Shown here: positions 8,834-17,906 of the stretch, in pieces
Numbering within the stretch: the stretch's first letter is position 1
Layout: every line of letters begins with the position of its first letter
NCBI RefSeq assembly: GCF_019392195.1
Contig: NZ_JAHXKI010000002.1
Location: 620,001-684,000, forward strand
Direction: 5' to 3'
From: Marinobacter sp. F4206
GTDB lineage: Bacteria; Pseudomonadota; Gammaproteobacteria; Pseudomonadales; Oleiphilaceae
DNA: 64,000 nt
Notes under the pieces: generated by a model
Seen by the model: only the letters and a program-made list of their open reading frames with translations
What the model was told of the DNA's origin: nothing
The model's database searches: none
Made by a program: the position numbers and the translations under genes

Positions 8834-9571
8834 ATGGAGAACAAAGGCTATACCGCACACATCGGATTCCTGTATCCGGGCCATGCTGCCGAAGATGACT
8901 ATCCACGCCTGGCCCGAATGGTGCGCCCGGTGGCAGATATTCAGGTTGTACATACGAGTTTTGTTGAAGACGCTCATACCGTCGAGGCCCTGACCGAGAT
9001 GGGCAGCCCCACGAGATTGATTGAGGGAGCCACGCGTCTTCGCGACTCAGGCATTGAGGCGGTCCTGTGGACCTCCACCAGTGCCAGCTTCGTTCGTGGC
9101 CTTGATGGAATCCGGGAACAGATCGACACCCTGGAGAAAGCGTTGCAGGTACCCGCCTCAACCACCGCCATGGCGTTCGCCCGGGCGGTTACCGCGGTCA
9201 ACGCCCACCGGGTAGCCATCGCCGCCACCTATCCGGCAGACGTGGCAAGCCTGTTCCAGGGGTTTCTGGAGCACTTCGATATTGAAGTGGTCGGACTGGC
9301 GAGCCATGGTATTGCCACTGCGGCTGAAGCCGGAACACTGGGCAAGGACGCCGTCCTGCGCTTTGCCCGGGAAAACAATCACCCGCGCGCCGATGCCCTG
9401 CTGATCCCTGACACCGCCCTGCACTCGGCAAGTTGGCTGAAAGAGCTGGAAGCGGTGGCGGGTAAACCGGTACTCACCGCCAACCAGGTCAGCTTCTGGG
9501 AAGGGCTGCGTCTCTGTGGCAAATTGACGCCCCAACGGGGACTGGGCACACTCTTCGCCACAGAACTCTGA
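8834..9571 (+). CDS. Asp/Glu racemase superfamily protein (maleate isomerase/arylmalonate decarboxylase-like), both active-site Cys replaced
   Basis: 245 residues from the ATG at 8834. The superfamily motifs are present: LWTSTSASFVRG near residues 79-89, and ADALLIPDTALHS near residues 186-198. In maleate isomerase and glutamate racemase relatives these positions carry the two catalytic cysteines (arylmalonate decarboxylase keeps only the second). Here they read Ser81 and Asp193, so neither thiol is present. The protein may therefore use other chemistry or be a non-racemase. A haloalkane dehalogenase follows 50 bases downstream, suggesting a joint catabolic role. No clear ribosome site is seen, so the start is somewhat uncertain. 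Confidence 0.75.
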   Translation: MENKGYTAHIGFLYPGHAAEDDYPRLARMVRPVADIQVVHTSFVEDAHTVEALTEMGSPTRLIEGATRLRDSGIEAVLWTSTSASFVRGLDGIREQIDTLEKALQVPASTTAMAFARAVTAVNAHRVAIAATYPADVASLFQGFLEHFDIEVVGLASHGIATAAEAGTLGKDAVLRFARENNHPRADALLIPDTALHSASWLKELEAVAGKPVLTANQVSFWEGLRLCGKLTPQRGLGTLFATEL

Positions 9572-9621
9572 AGCCGGTCGGCCTCAACGAGACGAACAGA
9601 CACGATAATAAGGCAACCGCC

Positions 9622-10512
9622 ATGGATTTCGTCAGAACCCCCGAGAAGCGATTCGAACGCCTGCTCGATTATCCCTTCGAGCCTCATTACGCCGATATCG
9701 ACGGCCTTCGGATGCACTACGTCGACGAGGGACCGGCAGACGCCAAGCCAATTCTGATGCTACACGGCGAGCCCTCCTGGTCGTACCTCTACCGACACAT
9801 GATTCCGGTCTGCGCCGCGGCGGGCCATCGGGTGATCGCCCCGGACCTGATCGGTTTCGGAAAATCCGACAAGCCCACCTCGATGGATGACTACAGTTAC
9901 CAGCAGCACATGGACTGGATGCAGTCCTTCATCGACCAACTGGATCTGAATGACATCACCCTGGTGTGCCAGGACTGGGGGTCCTTGCTGGGATTGAGAC
10001 TTGCCGCCGAAAACCCTGACCGATTCCGGGCCATCGTGGTGGGGAACGGGATGCTGCCGACTGGCGATCAGAAAGCACCTCGGGCGTTCAAGATCTGGAA
10101 GAATTTTGCCCTGCACAGCCCGTGGTTCCCCATTGCCCGGATTATCAAAACCGGCTCGTTCCGCAAACTGGGTCCGGAGGAGATGCGCGCCTACGACGCT
10201 CCGTTTCCCGGGAAAAAGTTCAAGGCAGGTGCCCGGGCCTTTCCCAGGCTGGTGCCCATGTCTCCGGACGATCCGGCTACCGAAGCCAACCGGGCGGCCT
10301 GGGAAGTGCTGAAACAGTGGGAAAAGCCCTTCCTGACCACGTTCAGCAACGGCGATCCGATCACCCGGGGCGGTGACCGGTACATGCAGGAGCGGATTCC
10401 CGGCGCTCGAAACCAGCCCCACATCACCCTCAAGGGCGGACACTTCCTTCAGGAAGATTCACCGGTGCCCTTTGCCCGAGCGATCAACGATCTGCTGGCC
10501 TCCATGGCCTGA
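9622..10512 (+). CDS. Haloalkane dehalogenase, HLD-I type
   Basis: 296 residues, alpha/beta-hydrolase fold. HGEPSWSYLYR (Glu50, the HLD-I variant of the oxyanion loop), nucleophile Asp118 and halide-binding Trp119 in CQDWGS, acid Asp245 in FSNGDPITRGGD and base His274 in GGHFLQED give the complete Asp-His-Asp triad of subfamily I. It hydrolyses carbon-halogen bonds to an alcohol, halide and proton; some relatives act on epoxides or esters. No signal peptide. Marine bacteria commonly carry such enzymes. Co-directional with the racemase-like gene upstream. Confidence 0.88.
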   Translation: MDFVRTPEKRFERLLDYPFEPHYADIDGLRMHYVDEGPADAKPILMLHGEPSWSYLYRHMIPVCAAAGHRVIAPDLIGFGKSDKPTSMDDYSYQQHMDWMQSFIDQLDLNDITLVCQDWGSLLGLRLAAENPDRFRAIVVGNGMLPTGDQKAPRAFKIWKNFALHSPWFPIARIIKTGSFRKLGPEEMRAYDAPFPGKKFKAGARAFPRLVPMSPDDPATEANRAAWEVLKQWEKPFLTTFSNGDPITRGGDRYMQERIPGARNQPHITLKGGHFLQEDSPVPFARAINDLLASMA

Positions 10513-10526
10513 TCCGACTCGCCGCT

Positions 10527-11417
10527 TCAGCTCTGCCCTGCCGGAACCCGCGGCCGGTAGTGCCAGGACGACCAGGTGTACAGGGCAAGGGCGACCCAGA
10601 TCACCACAAAACTGACCAGTTGCACCTGGCTCAGGGGTTCGCCGAAGACCAGCAGCGCGATAAAGAACTGCAAGGTCGGGTTGATGTACATCAGAAAGCC
10701 CACGGTGGCAAGTCGAAGGCGGCGCGCCGCGCCAGCGAACAGCAGCAGCGGAATGGCCGTCACGATGCCACTCGCCATCAGCAGCGCGCCGGTGTGCAGG
10801 CTGTCGCCGAAATGGGACAGGTCAGCATGGCGGAGCCAGCCAAAGGTCAGCAATCCAACCGGCAGCAACAACAGGGTTTCGACAAACAGGCCCGACAACC
10901 CGTCCAGCATCACCTGTTTGCGCAACAAACCATAGGTGCCGAAGCTGATGGCCAGCGCCAGGGTAATCCAGGGCAATTCGCCCAGCATGACCAGCTGGAT
11001 CAGGATACCAATACCCGCCAGCATCACAGCGGCCATTTGCCAGGGCCCCATACGCTCGCGCAGCACCAGCATACCCAGGGCAACATTCACCAGCGGCGTC
11101 AGGAAATAGCCGAGACTGGCCTGCAGTACATGCCGGGTTTCCACGGAATAGATGTAGATACCCCAATTGGCCGCAATCAGAAGGGCACAGCCCAGCACCC
11201 GCCAGAGCTGAGCCGGATTCCTCAATGCTGCCTGCACGGCCGGCCAGCGACGCATACCACTGATCACCAGCGCCAGAAAGACGCAGGACCAGATGATCCG
11301 GTGAACGAGGATCTCGAATGCCGGCACCCCCTCGAACAAGGCAAAGAACAGCGGGAAGCAGCCCCAGATGGTGTAGGCAGACAGGCCGTAACAGACGCCC
11401 CGGGTAGACTCATTCAT
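10527..11417 (-). CDS. rarD: RarD-type DMT superfamily transporter
   Basis: 296 residues, about ten membrane helices and two EamA repeats. The N-terminal GVCYGLSAYTIWGCFPLFF and ANWGIYIYSVETRHVLQASLGYFLTPLVNVALG are hallmark RarD sequences. RarD proteins are inner-membrane exporters of unknown physiological substrate, once linked to chloramphenicol resistance. Its start overlaps the stop of the upstream EamA transporter by 4 bases (ATGA), so the two are translationally coupled and may act together. Confidence 0.9.
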   Translation of the reverse strand: MNESTRGVCYGLSAYTIWGCFPLFFALFEGVPAFEILVHRIIWSCVFLALVISGMRRWPAVQAALRNPAQLWRVLGCALLIAANWGIYIYSVETRHVLQASLGYFLTPLVNVALGMLVLRERMGPWQMAAVMLAGIGILIQLVMLGELPWITLALAISFGTYGLLRKQVMLDGLSGLFVETLLLLPVGLLTFGWLRHADLSHFGDSLHTGALLMASGIVTAIPLLLFAGAARRLRLATVGFLMYINPTLQFFIALLVFGEPLSQVQLVSFVVIWVALALYTWSSWHYRPRVPAGQS

Positions 11418-12310
11418 GCCGGCTTCTTCTGGGTAACAACGAGGGCCACCCCGGTAATGGCCACCAGACCGCCAATCATGGCCAGACCACCGAGACGTTC
11501 ATCGAACAGCAGGTAGGCTTCCAGCGCCGTAACCGGTGGCACCAGGTAAAACAGGCTCGCCACCTGGGAGGCCGCGCCCTGACGAATCAGCCACATCAGC
11601 AACAGGATGGCACCGATGGACACCCCAAGTACCAGCCAGGCCATGGACAACTGCAGCTGCAGGCTCCACTCGACGTCCCGGGACTCAAGCGCAAACGCGC
11701 CGATGGCAAAGAAGGTGGCGGCGGCGCCGTACTGGATCAGGGTGCCAGCGACCAGATCCGCCCCGGTACCATGGCGCTTCTGGTACACCGTCCCCATGGA
11801 GATGCCTGCCAGCGCGAACACCGCCCAGAGCAGTGCCCAGGGCGAAAATCCCACGCTCGAGCCGGTGCCGCCGAATTTTTCCACCAGCACCAGGGTCACG
11901 CCGACCAGCCCCAGCGCCAGACCCAACCACTGGCGACTGCTCACGGTTTCCTTCAGGAAAACGACCGCTGCCGCAGCGGTGACCAACGGCTGGAGACCGA
12001 CAATCAGCGAGACAATTCCCGATGCCATCCCGCCCTCAATGGCGTAATACACGCCACCCAGGTAGCAGCCGTGAACCAGGATACCGGTGACGGCCAGGTG
12101 GCCTGCCCCACGCCAACCCGGCCAACGGGTCTTCATCAGCCACGCCAGACCAAGCAGCAACACCAGCGTCAGCAGCATACGGATCAGCAGCAGCGTGAAC
12201 GGCTCGGCAAAGGGCAGACCGTATTTGGCGCCGATAAAGCCGGTACTCCAGAGCCAGACAAACAGAGCGGGAACAAAGAACGAATAAAAGAATGAACGCA
12301 TGCGTTGCAA
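11414..12310 (-). CDS. EamA family DMT transporter
   Basis: 298 residues with ten predicted membrane helices in two EamA repeats; WSTGFIGAKYGLPFAEPFTLLLIRM is the classic N-terminal signature, and PLVTAAAAVVFLKE and PPVTALEAYLLFDERLG mark the ends of the two halves. A metabolite exporter in the inner membrane; amino acids or related solutes are the usual guess. First gene of a two-gene unit with rarD. The 95 bases between its start and the glycosidase stop contain a short GGTTA-A-TAACC dyad at 12384-12394 but no clear promoter. Confidence 0.87.
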   Translation of the reverse strand: MQRMRSFFYSFFVPALFVWLWSTGFIGAKYGLPFAEPFTLLLIRMLLTLVLLLGLAWLMKTRWPGWRGAGHLAVTGILVHGCYLGGVYYAIEGGMASGIVSLIVGLQPLVTAAAAVVFLKETVSSRQWLGLALGLVGVTLVLVEKFGGTGSSVGFSPWALLWAVFALAGISMGTVYQKRHGTGADLVAGTLIQYGAAATFFAIGAFALESRDVEWSLQLQLSMAWLVLGVSIGAILLLMWLIRQGAASQVASLFYLVPPVTALEAYLLFDERLGGLAMIGGLVAITGVALVVTQKKPA

Positions 12311-12405
12311 CCGGACTCAGTGTTGGTTTTCAGTACCGCTACTGTAGTAGTTAGCTGGCAAACAAAACAGATACAGAAAACCGGGTTAATAACCAGTACA
12401 GATCA

Positions 12406-14601
12406 TCAGGTTGCCGCACCGGGCAACCGCACTTCAACAACCGGCTCCTCACCATGCCAGCGTCCGTTCCAGGTGACATCCGGCGCGGCGCCCCGGCGCG
12501 GCTGAATGGTAATGGAAATGGTGCCAAAACCGGTCGGCGCCGGGCCGAACCGGATAGGCCGATCCTGCTCCAGCCAGCGTTCGGGCACACCGGCGCAGAG
12601 AATCAGCCGTTCGCCCTCTTCCCGGACAAAACAGTTCCGGACCATCAGCACCCACTCGGCCGACGCCCAGACATGGTGACCGTCCCCCATGCACCCACCG
12701 CCGGTTCCCGGATGGATGGCCTCTGGCCACTGACCGGTGGCCGACGCGAGGCCTGCCACGGCGTCCATCAGCTCGAGATACCGGGAATCGCCAGCCCGCA
12801 ACAGAACCTGCGCCACGTGGAGCGTCAGGTAGGCGTTCAGGCCGGAGTGGATCATGTCCTGGTAGAACGCGCCCTTCACGAAACACTTCTCGAGCAGGAA
12901 TTCGACACAGTCCAGCAATCTGGGGTCATCCGGCTGACACAACTGGGTCGGGTACCCCATGGCGAGGGATCCGATCGCGCCGGCATCCAGCCGTCGATAC
13001 GGTGACGCCGGCATTCCCGGACGCCGGAGCCGGCGCTCGCAACCGGCGAGGCTCCGGTCCACCGTCTGGCTGAATTCCCGCGCACCCGCGGCAAACACGT
13101 CACTGGTCTCCGGGTCATCCGCTGCCAGCAGTTCGGAGGCAGCCGTGAGACCGGCGATGCCCCAGAAATCGTCCCAGTAATAGTAATCGTTGGGCCCCAG
13201 GTGCTCGGCACTGAAACCCGCCGGCAACAGCCCGGCATGGGGTTTGTCGATGGTGCCACTGAGCCGTTTTTTCTGGATCCAGTGCGCGCCTTTGCTCACT
13301 GGCTCAAACCAGTCGATGGGCATTTTTCGACCGGTGATGGCAAAGAATCGTTGCAGAATCCAAAGCACTTCGCCGTTGGCATCCCACTCGCCCTCCTGGG
13401 ACCGGAAATACCCGTTCTTCAGCTGACGGCCCGGGAACTGGTTGAGGGCACGCTCGGCGCGCTCGGTCATGCCGGCACACAGCAGCGCGTGGATAATAAA
13501 CGCGGCGTCCCGAAACCAGAAACGTTTGTAGGTATAAGGCCCGGGATAAACGTCTTCGGGCGAATGCAGCACCAGCGAACGAATGGCGGCATCGTACAGG
13601 AACTGCCAGGTTGGATCCGGACACTCCAGCCGGGTATGACTCTCCAGTGCTTCCTGCCAGGACTCCGGATGGGTGCCGGCCACCGGCTCATCTCTCAGCG
13701 GTACGGTGACCGTCAGCTCGGCGGGTTTTCCCGCCTGGAGCGGAAACAGCGCGGCCGCGGTGACCATGCCCACGTCACACACACACTCGGTCTGATCCTC
13801 CTTGTCCGCCAGATGAATGTGAACGTCACCTTGTTTGTAGTCAGAGACGTGGTGGCTGCGGGCCGGCTGACTGAAGCGCACCGCCTGTTTGCCCTCCACG
13901 CGCCAACCATCGCGCTTTTCCGCCAGATTCACCCGGTGGATGAACGCAATTCCTTCCGGATTGGCCGGACGCAGCGATAACACCAGTGATCCTGAAACAT
14001 CGGAATGCCCCTGCAACTCCAGCTGGCACACCGGCCGGCCCTGTTCGATCACCACCCGGGCCCGGCTGATCAGCTTCAGCCCGTCCATCTCCGATTCGGT
14101 CACCACACAGGGATTGTCTCCGAGTTCCTGCCACTGCCGACTCGTCCCGCAACGTGACGGCAGCAGACAACGACCGTCGTCGGCCAGCAACCAGCCATCC
14201 AGGGACCAGCCATCGTAAAGCGGGGTCAGCAGCCCACGCGGGTCCACAACCGGTAGCGCGTCCAAATCCGGCTGGCCCACAGCCGTCCAGTTCCGGTTAG
14301 TCAGGTTGATGTGGGTGATGGAGAAGGCCCGGGGGATGAAAGCGGCATCCGTGGGGTCGAACTGGCGCTCCACCCAGTAGGGCCAGACCCAGTCAAGATT
14401 GTGCTGGATGACACGGCTGTTGATCAGGCCCCGGGCATGAAACACCACGCCGGCCCGCAACAGTTCGATAGGCTCCCCCACCTCGGACGGTTGGGCAAAG
14501 CTGTGCAGCTTGCCCAGCAAGGCAATGGGATCGAGAAAGCCGTGCCGATGGGCCATGCGTTTTACCAGATAACGCCAGGGCAACCATGTCATCCAGCTCA
14601 T
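12406..14601 (-). CDS. Six-hairpin glycosidase-like protein (amylo-alpha-1,6-glucosidase/GH15-GH63-like)
   Basis: 731 residues. The N-terminal 320 or so residues are beta-rich; from about residue 330 to 690 it looks like an (alpha/alpha)6 barrel. Aromatic and acidic clusters expected at a sugar site are KRFWFRDAAF (about 357-366), EGEWDANGEVLW (about 400-411, candidate acids) and YYYWDDFWG (about 474-482). There is no signal peptide, so it acts in the cytoplasm, perhaps on a stored or osmoprotective glucan or glucoside. Its ATG overlaps the stop of the TVP38 gene by 4 bases. The exact GH family cannot be assigned by eye. Confidence 0.68.
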   Translation of the reverse strand: MSWMTWLPWRYLVKRMAHRHGFLDPIALLGKLHSFAQPSEVGEPIELLRAGVVFHARGLINSRVIQHNLDWVWPYWVERQFDPTDAAFIPRAFSITHINLTNRNWTAVGQPDLDALPVVDPRGLLTPLYDGWSLDGWLLADDGRCLLPSRCGTSRQWQELGDNPCVVTESEMDGLKLISRARVVIEQGRPVCQLELQGHSDVSGSLVLSLRPANPEGIAFIHRVNLAEKRDGWRVEGKQAVRFSQPARSHHVSDYKQGDVHIHLADKEDQTECVCDVGMVTAAALFPLQAGKPAELTVTVPLRDEPVAGTHPESWQEALESHTRLECPDPTWQFLYDAAIRSLVLHSPEDVYPGPYTYKRFWFRDAAFIIHALLCAGMTERAERALNQFPGRQLKNGYFRSQEGEWDANGEVLWILQRFFAITGRKMPIDWFEPVSKGAHWIQKKRLSGTIDKPHAGLLPAGFSAEHLGPNDYYYWDDFWGIAGLTAASELLAADDPETSDVFAAGAREFSQTVDRSLAGCERRLRRPGMPASPYRRLDAGAIGSLAMGYPTQLCQPDDPRLLDCVEFLLEKCFVKGAFYQDMIHSGLNAYLTLHVAQVLLRAGDSRYLELMDAVAGLASATGQWPEAIHPGTGGGCMGDGHHVWASAEWVLMVRNCFVREEGERLILCAGVPERWLEQDRPIRFGPAPTGFGTISITIQPRRGAAPDVTWNGRWHGEEPVVEVRLPGAAT

Positions 14602-15332
14602 TGCGTGCCTTGCTCCTCTGTGGTTTCCGTTTCGACCCGGTAACGGGCCAGCGCCCTACGGGCCAGCCGGTTGAGAAACACCACCGCCAGAACCGTGCCG
14701 GCAAAACCGGCCCCGTAGATCGTCCACTCCAGCGGCGTGCGTGCCGTTTCGCGCATACCGATCGTTGAGAGGTCCGCCGCCAGCGAGCCGAGGTAAACGT
14801 TGTGGAGGGAAAACGGAATCACGCCGATGAACGTCCCCACGATAAATCCCCCGAAGGAAAAATTGGTCAGTCCAAACAGGAAATTGGAGAGTTTTCCCGG
14901 GAAAAACGGGATCAGCCGCGTGAGCAGAACGATTTTCCAGCCGTGGGGCGCCATCTCGGAACTGACTACCGACAGCCGCGCATTGCTGCGAATGTAGACA
15001 TGGGCATGTTCGCCGAGAAAGTGACGGGCAATGAGAAACGCGATGGCGGAGCCCAGTGTCGTCCCTGCCACCACATAGGCGGTGCCTTCTATCACACCAA
15101 AAACAAAACCGGCGCCCGTGGTGAGCAGCACCCCGGGCAACAGGAGCACCATGGCCAGTGCCATGATGCCGATGAACATCGCTGCCGCCCAGATACCCTG
15201 ACCATCAACCCAACGCAGCAGATCAAGCACCTGGTGGTGAACGCCAAACGCGTACAGGAGTCCGACAATGGCACCGACCCCGGCAACGCTGCCCGCCATC
15301 CATAGAATCGGAGACTTTTTCCAGTTGCCCAT
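14598..15332 (-). CDS. TVP38/TMEM64 family membrane protein (SNARE-associated/DedA-like)
   Basis: 244 residues with about six hydrophobic segments. The core of the VTT domain is visible: PGVLLTTGAGFVFG near residue 66, then GTTLGSAIAFLIARHFLGE and RLIPFFPGKLSNFLFGLTNF. Such proteins are inner-membrane proteins linked to lipid scrambling or membrane homeostasis. It is the upstream partner of the glycosidase (4-base overlap), an unusual pairing. TAGGGTG precedes the ATG. Confidence 0.88.
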   Translation of the reverse strand: MGNWKKSPILWMAGSVAGVGAIVGLLYAFGVHHQVLDLLRWVDGQGIWAAAMFIGIMALAMVLLLPGVLLTTGAGFVFGVIEGTAYVVAGTTLGSAIAFLIARHFLGEHAHVYIRSNARLSVVSSEMAPHGWKIVLLTRLIPFFPGKLSNFLFGLTNFSFGGFIVGTFIGVIPFSLHNVYLGSLAADLSTIGMRETARTPLEWTIYGAGFAGTVLAVVFLNRLARRALARYRVETETTEEQGTQ

Positions 15333-15396
15333 GGCAACACCCTAACGCGCAAGCGGACCGGGACTCAAAGTCATCCGGTTCCGCAAGGTCACGCCT

Positions 15397-15636
15397 TCAC
15401 CGGCTGCTGAGGATAGCCTGGAGTTTTTGGGTAAGCTCGACCGCCTCGGCGCCCAGCGGCGTCAGGTAACCACCATCCTTCTGGCTGATCAGCCCCATGG
15501 CAAACAGGTTCTCCGCGGCCCTGACGGCCTCGGCAGACGCCGAGTGGGCATGCACCTTGATCCCCTCCTGGGTGGAGCTCGACGGAAACTGGGCCAGGAG
15601 ATTGAGTTCAGCAAGGTGATCGGCAGAGAATGGCAT
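15397..15636 (-). CDS. TIGR02647 family small protein
   Basis: 79 residues. MPFSADHLAELNLLAQF, TQEGIKVH and KDGGYLTPLGAEAVE match a small conserved gammaproteobacterial family of winged-helix-like proteins with no assigned role. GAGGAA lies 7 bases before the ATG. It diverges from rsuA with 54 bases between starts, so the two share a short promoter region. Confidence 0.82.
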   Translation of the reverse strand: MPFSADHLAELNLLAQFPSSSTQEGIKVHAHSASAEAVRAAENLFAMGLISQKDGGYLTPLGAEAVELTQKLQAILSSR

Positions 15637-15690
15637 GGCAATTCCTCGTATTATTGTCGTGACTTACTGACAGCATAGTCGATTAATGCC

Positions 15691-16419
15691 ATGAAGCTTT
15701 CCAGAATTCTCAGCAACCGGGACGGGGTCAGCCGCAAGCGCGCCAATGCGCTGATCGCCGCCGGCCGGGTAACCGTAAACGGTGAACCTTGTCGGGTCCC
15801 GTCGCAGGACGTGGATCGTTTCTCAACGGTCAGGCTGGACGAGCCGGTCATTCAGTCCGGCGACACCGCGCACTATCTCATGCTCCATAAACCGGTCGGT
15901 TACCTCAGTGCCACGGTGGATGACGTTCACACTACGGTGCTGGACCTTATTGACTCGACCCTGCGACCGGACCTGCACATCGCCGGTCGCCTGGACCGCG
16001 CCAGCACCGGGTTGCTGGTCCTCACCAATGATGGTTCCTGGTCGCGCCAACTGACCGAGCCAACAATTAAACTGCCCAAGGTCTATCGGGTTTCGACCGC
16101 CCTCCCGATTACCCCGGAGACCGCGGAGCGATTTGCCGAGGGCATCTGGTTCGAGTTCGAACAACTGAGAACGTCCCCCGCCACACTCGAACTGATCGGG
16201 CCGAAGGACGCACGGGTAACCATTTACGAAGGGCGGTACCACCAGGTAAAACGCATGTTCCATGCCGTCGGCAATCGCATCACCTCGCTGCATCGTGAGC
16301 GGATGGGGGAGATCGAACTGGACGCTGCTTTGGCGCCCGGAGACTATCGCCGGCTGACGGCCCGCGAGATCCACGCCGTCCGCTCGGCTTCGCCCGAATC
16401 GCATCTGGTTCAGAGTTGA
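15691..16419 (+). CDS. rsuA: 16S rRNA pseudouridine-516 synthase RsuA
   Basis: 242 residues: an S4 RNA-binding domain at the N-terminus (SRILSNRDGVSRKRANALIAAGRVTVNG, residues 4-31) followed by the RsuA/RluB-type catalytic domain. The catalytic Asp is in GRLDRASTGLLVLTNDG; YHQVKRMFHAVGN is the conserved C-terminal motif. The enzyme isomerises uridine 516 of 16S rRNA. RluB/E/F paralogues share this layout, but the length and lack of long extensions favour RsuA. No strong Shine-Dalgarno sequence is seen. Confidence 0.87.
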   Translation: MKLSRILSNRDGVSRKRANALIAAGRVTVNGEPCRVPSQDVDRFSTVRLDEPVIQSGDTAHYLMLHKPVGYLSATVDDVHTTVLDLIDSTLRPDLHIAGRLDRASTGLLVLTNDGSWSRQLTEPTIKLPKVYRVSTALPITPETAERFAEGIWFEFEQLRTSPATLELIGPKDARVTIYEGRYHQVKRMFHAVGNRITSLHRERMGEIELDAALAPGDYRRLTAREIHAVRSASPESHLVQS

Positions 16420-16507
16420 CCCAGCTCAGGTCAGCACGGCCCGCCCTGTTGTGTAATGCACTAAGCTTCCGAAAGGCAACACATCGACACACGGACGACC
16501 TCCTGCC

Positions 16508-17845
16508 ATGGCCAACAACACCTACTACCCGCGTCAGCTACGCCAACTCAGCAGTTACCTTTCCGGACTGGTTCAGGGGCGGCTGTGGCTCAAGGTGCTG
16601 GTTGGCATGTTTCTGGGGCTGGTTGTGGGCACCTTGCTGGGCCCGTCTGTCGGCCTGGTGGAACCGGCCACCGGCTCCCTGATCGGTAACTGGCTGGCCT
16701 TCCCCGGACAACTGTTCCTGGCCACCATCCAGATGATCGTCATTCCACTGGTGATCGCGTCCGTTGTTCGCGGGCTCGCCGCCAGTGAGAATCTCGAGCA
16801 ACTGCGCAAGCTGGGGCTTCGGGTCACCGGGTTCTTCGTGATCACCACCGCCATTGCCGCGGCCATCGGCCTCTGGGTTGGCAACCTGATCAACCCCGGC
16901 AGCATGATGCAGGGGCTGGCCACCCAGGCGCCAGCAACAAACGATGTCGCATCGGCGGACATGCCCGGGGTCGACGAGCTGCCCCAGACCCTGATCGGTC
17001 TGTTGCCGGGTAATCCGCTCGATGCCATGGTCGAGGGCCAGATGCTTCAGGTGGTCATCTTCTCCATCATCGTTGGCATCGCTCTGGTCAGCATGGAGCC
17101 CCAAAAATCGCGCCCGATGCTCGACCTGCTCGATTCCCTGCAGCAGATCTGCATGACGGTCGTAGGTTGGGCCATGCGACTCGCCCCGTTCGCGGTCTTT
17201 GGCCTGATGGCGCAACTGACCACCACCATTGGCTTCAACGCCATGCTGGGGATGGCCTCTTACGTTGCCACTGTGCTCATCGGCCTGCTCCTGATGCTCG
17301 CAGTCTATATGCTGATCCTGAAACTGGTGGCTGGCCAGCCGCCGCTGCGGTTTTTGAAGGACAGCCGGGACGTTCTGTTGCTGGCGTTCTCCACGTCCAG
17401 TTCCGCCGCCGTCATGCCGCTGTCCATCAGGACCGCCGAGGACAAACTCGGGGTCCGGCCCTCGGTCTCACAGTTCGTGATTCCACTCGGCGCCACCATC
17501 AACATGAACGGCACAGCACTTTATCAGGCCGTCGCCACCGTGTTCCTCGCACAGGTCTATGGTACCGATCTGGGCATGGGCAGCATGGCGCTGGTTGTCG
17601 CCATGGCCGTCGGCGCCTCCATTGGCTCGCCGGCGACGCCGGGGGTAGGTATCGTCATCCTGGCCATGGTGCTGCAGACCGTCGGCGTGCCTCCCAGCGG
17701 CATTGCGCTGATCATGGGGGTCGATCGGATTCTCGATATGTGTCGTACTGCCATCAACGTTACCGGAGATCTGGTCACCTGTCGGCTGATGGAAAACTGG
17801 TCTGGCAAACGCCTGCCGTCAGAGCCCCTGCCCCAGGAATCCTGA
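16508..17845 (+). CDS. Dicarboxylate/amino acid:cation symporter (DAACS, GltP-like)
   Basis: 445 residues of the glutamate-transporter fold. AFSTSSSAAVMPLSI is the serine-rich hairpin HP1; IPLGATINMNGTALYQAVATVFLAQVYG is the TM7 NMDGT-type motif (NMNGT here) and GVDRILDMCRTAINVTGDLVTC the TM8 substrate-binding stretch, where Asp and Arg contact a carboxylate substrate. It imports glutamate, aspartate or C4-dicarboxylates with Na+ or H+ across the inner membrane. The extracellular loop around residues 135-160 is longer than in GltP. Single gene; no clear ribosome site. Confidence 0.9.
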   Translation: MANNTYYPRQLRQLSSYLSGLVQGRLWLKVLVGMFLGLVVGTLLGPSVGLVEPATGSLIGNWLAFPGQLFLATIQMIVIPLVIASVVRGLAASENLEQLRKLGLRVTGFFVITTAIAAAIGLWVGNLINPGSMMQGLATQAPATNDVASADMPGVDELPQTLIGLLPGNPLDAMVEGQMLQVVIFSIIVGIALVSMEPQKSRPMLDLLDSLQQICMTVVGWAMRLAPFAVFGLMAQLTTTIGFNAMLGMASYVATVLIGLLLMLAVYMLILKLVAGQPPLRFLKDSRDVLLLAFSTSSSAAVMPLSIRTAEDKLGVRPSVSQFVIPLGATINMNGTALYQAVATVFLAQVYGTDLGMGSMALVVAMAVGASIGSPATPGVGIVILAMVLQTVGVPPSGIALIMGVDRILDMCRTAINVTGDLVTCRLMENWSGKRLPSEPLPQES

Positions 17846-17906
17846 CCACGACACAGCGGCCTGCTTTCCGGTAACCTGACCAGACGACAATCGACCGGGA
17901 GCTCTC

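Noticed and set aside
10560..11516. 318-residue plus-strand frame antisense to rarD
   Set aside because: Gln/His-rich low-complexity translation typical of shadow frames over transmembrane genes.
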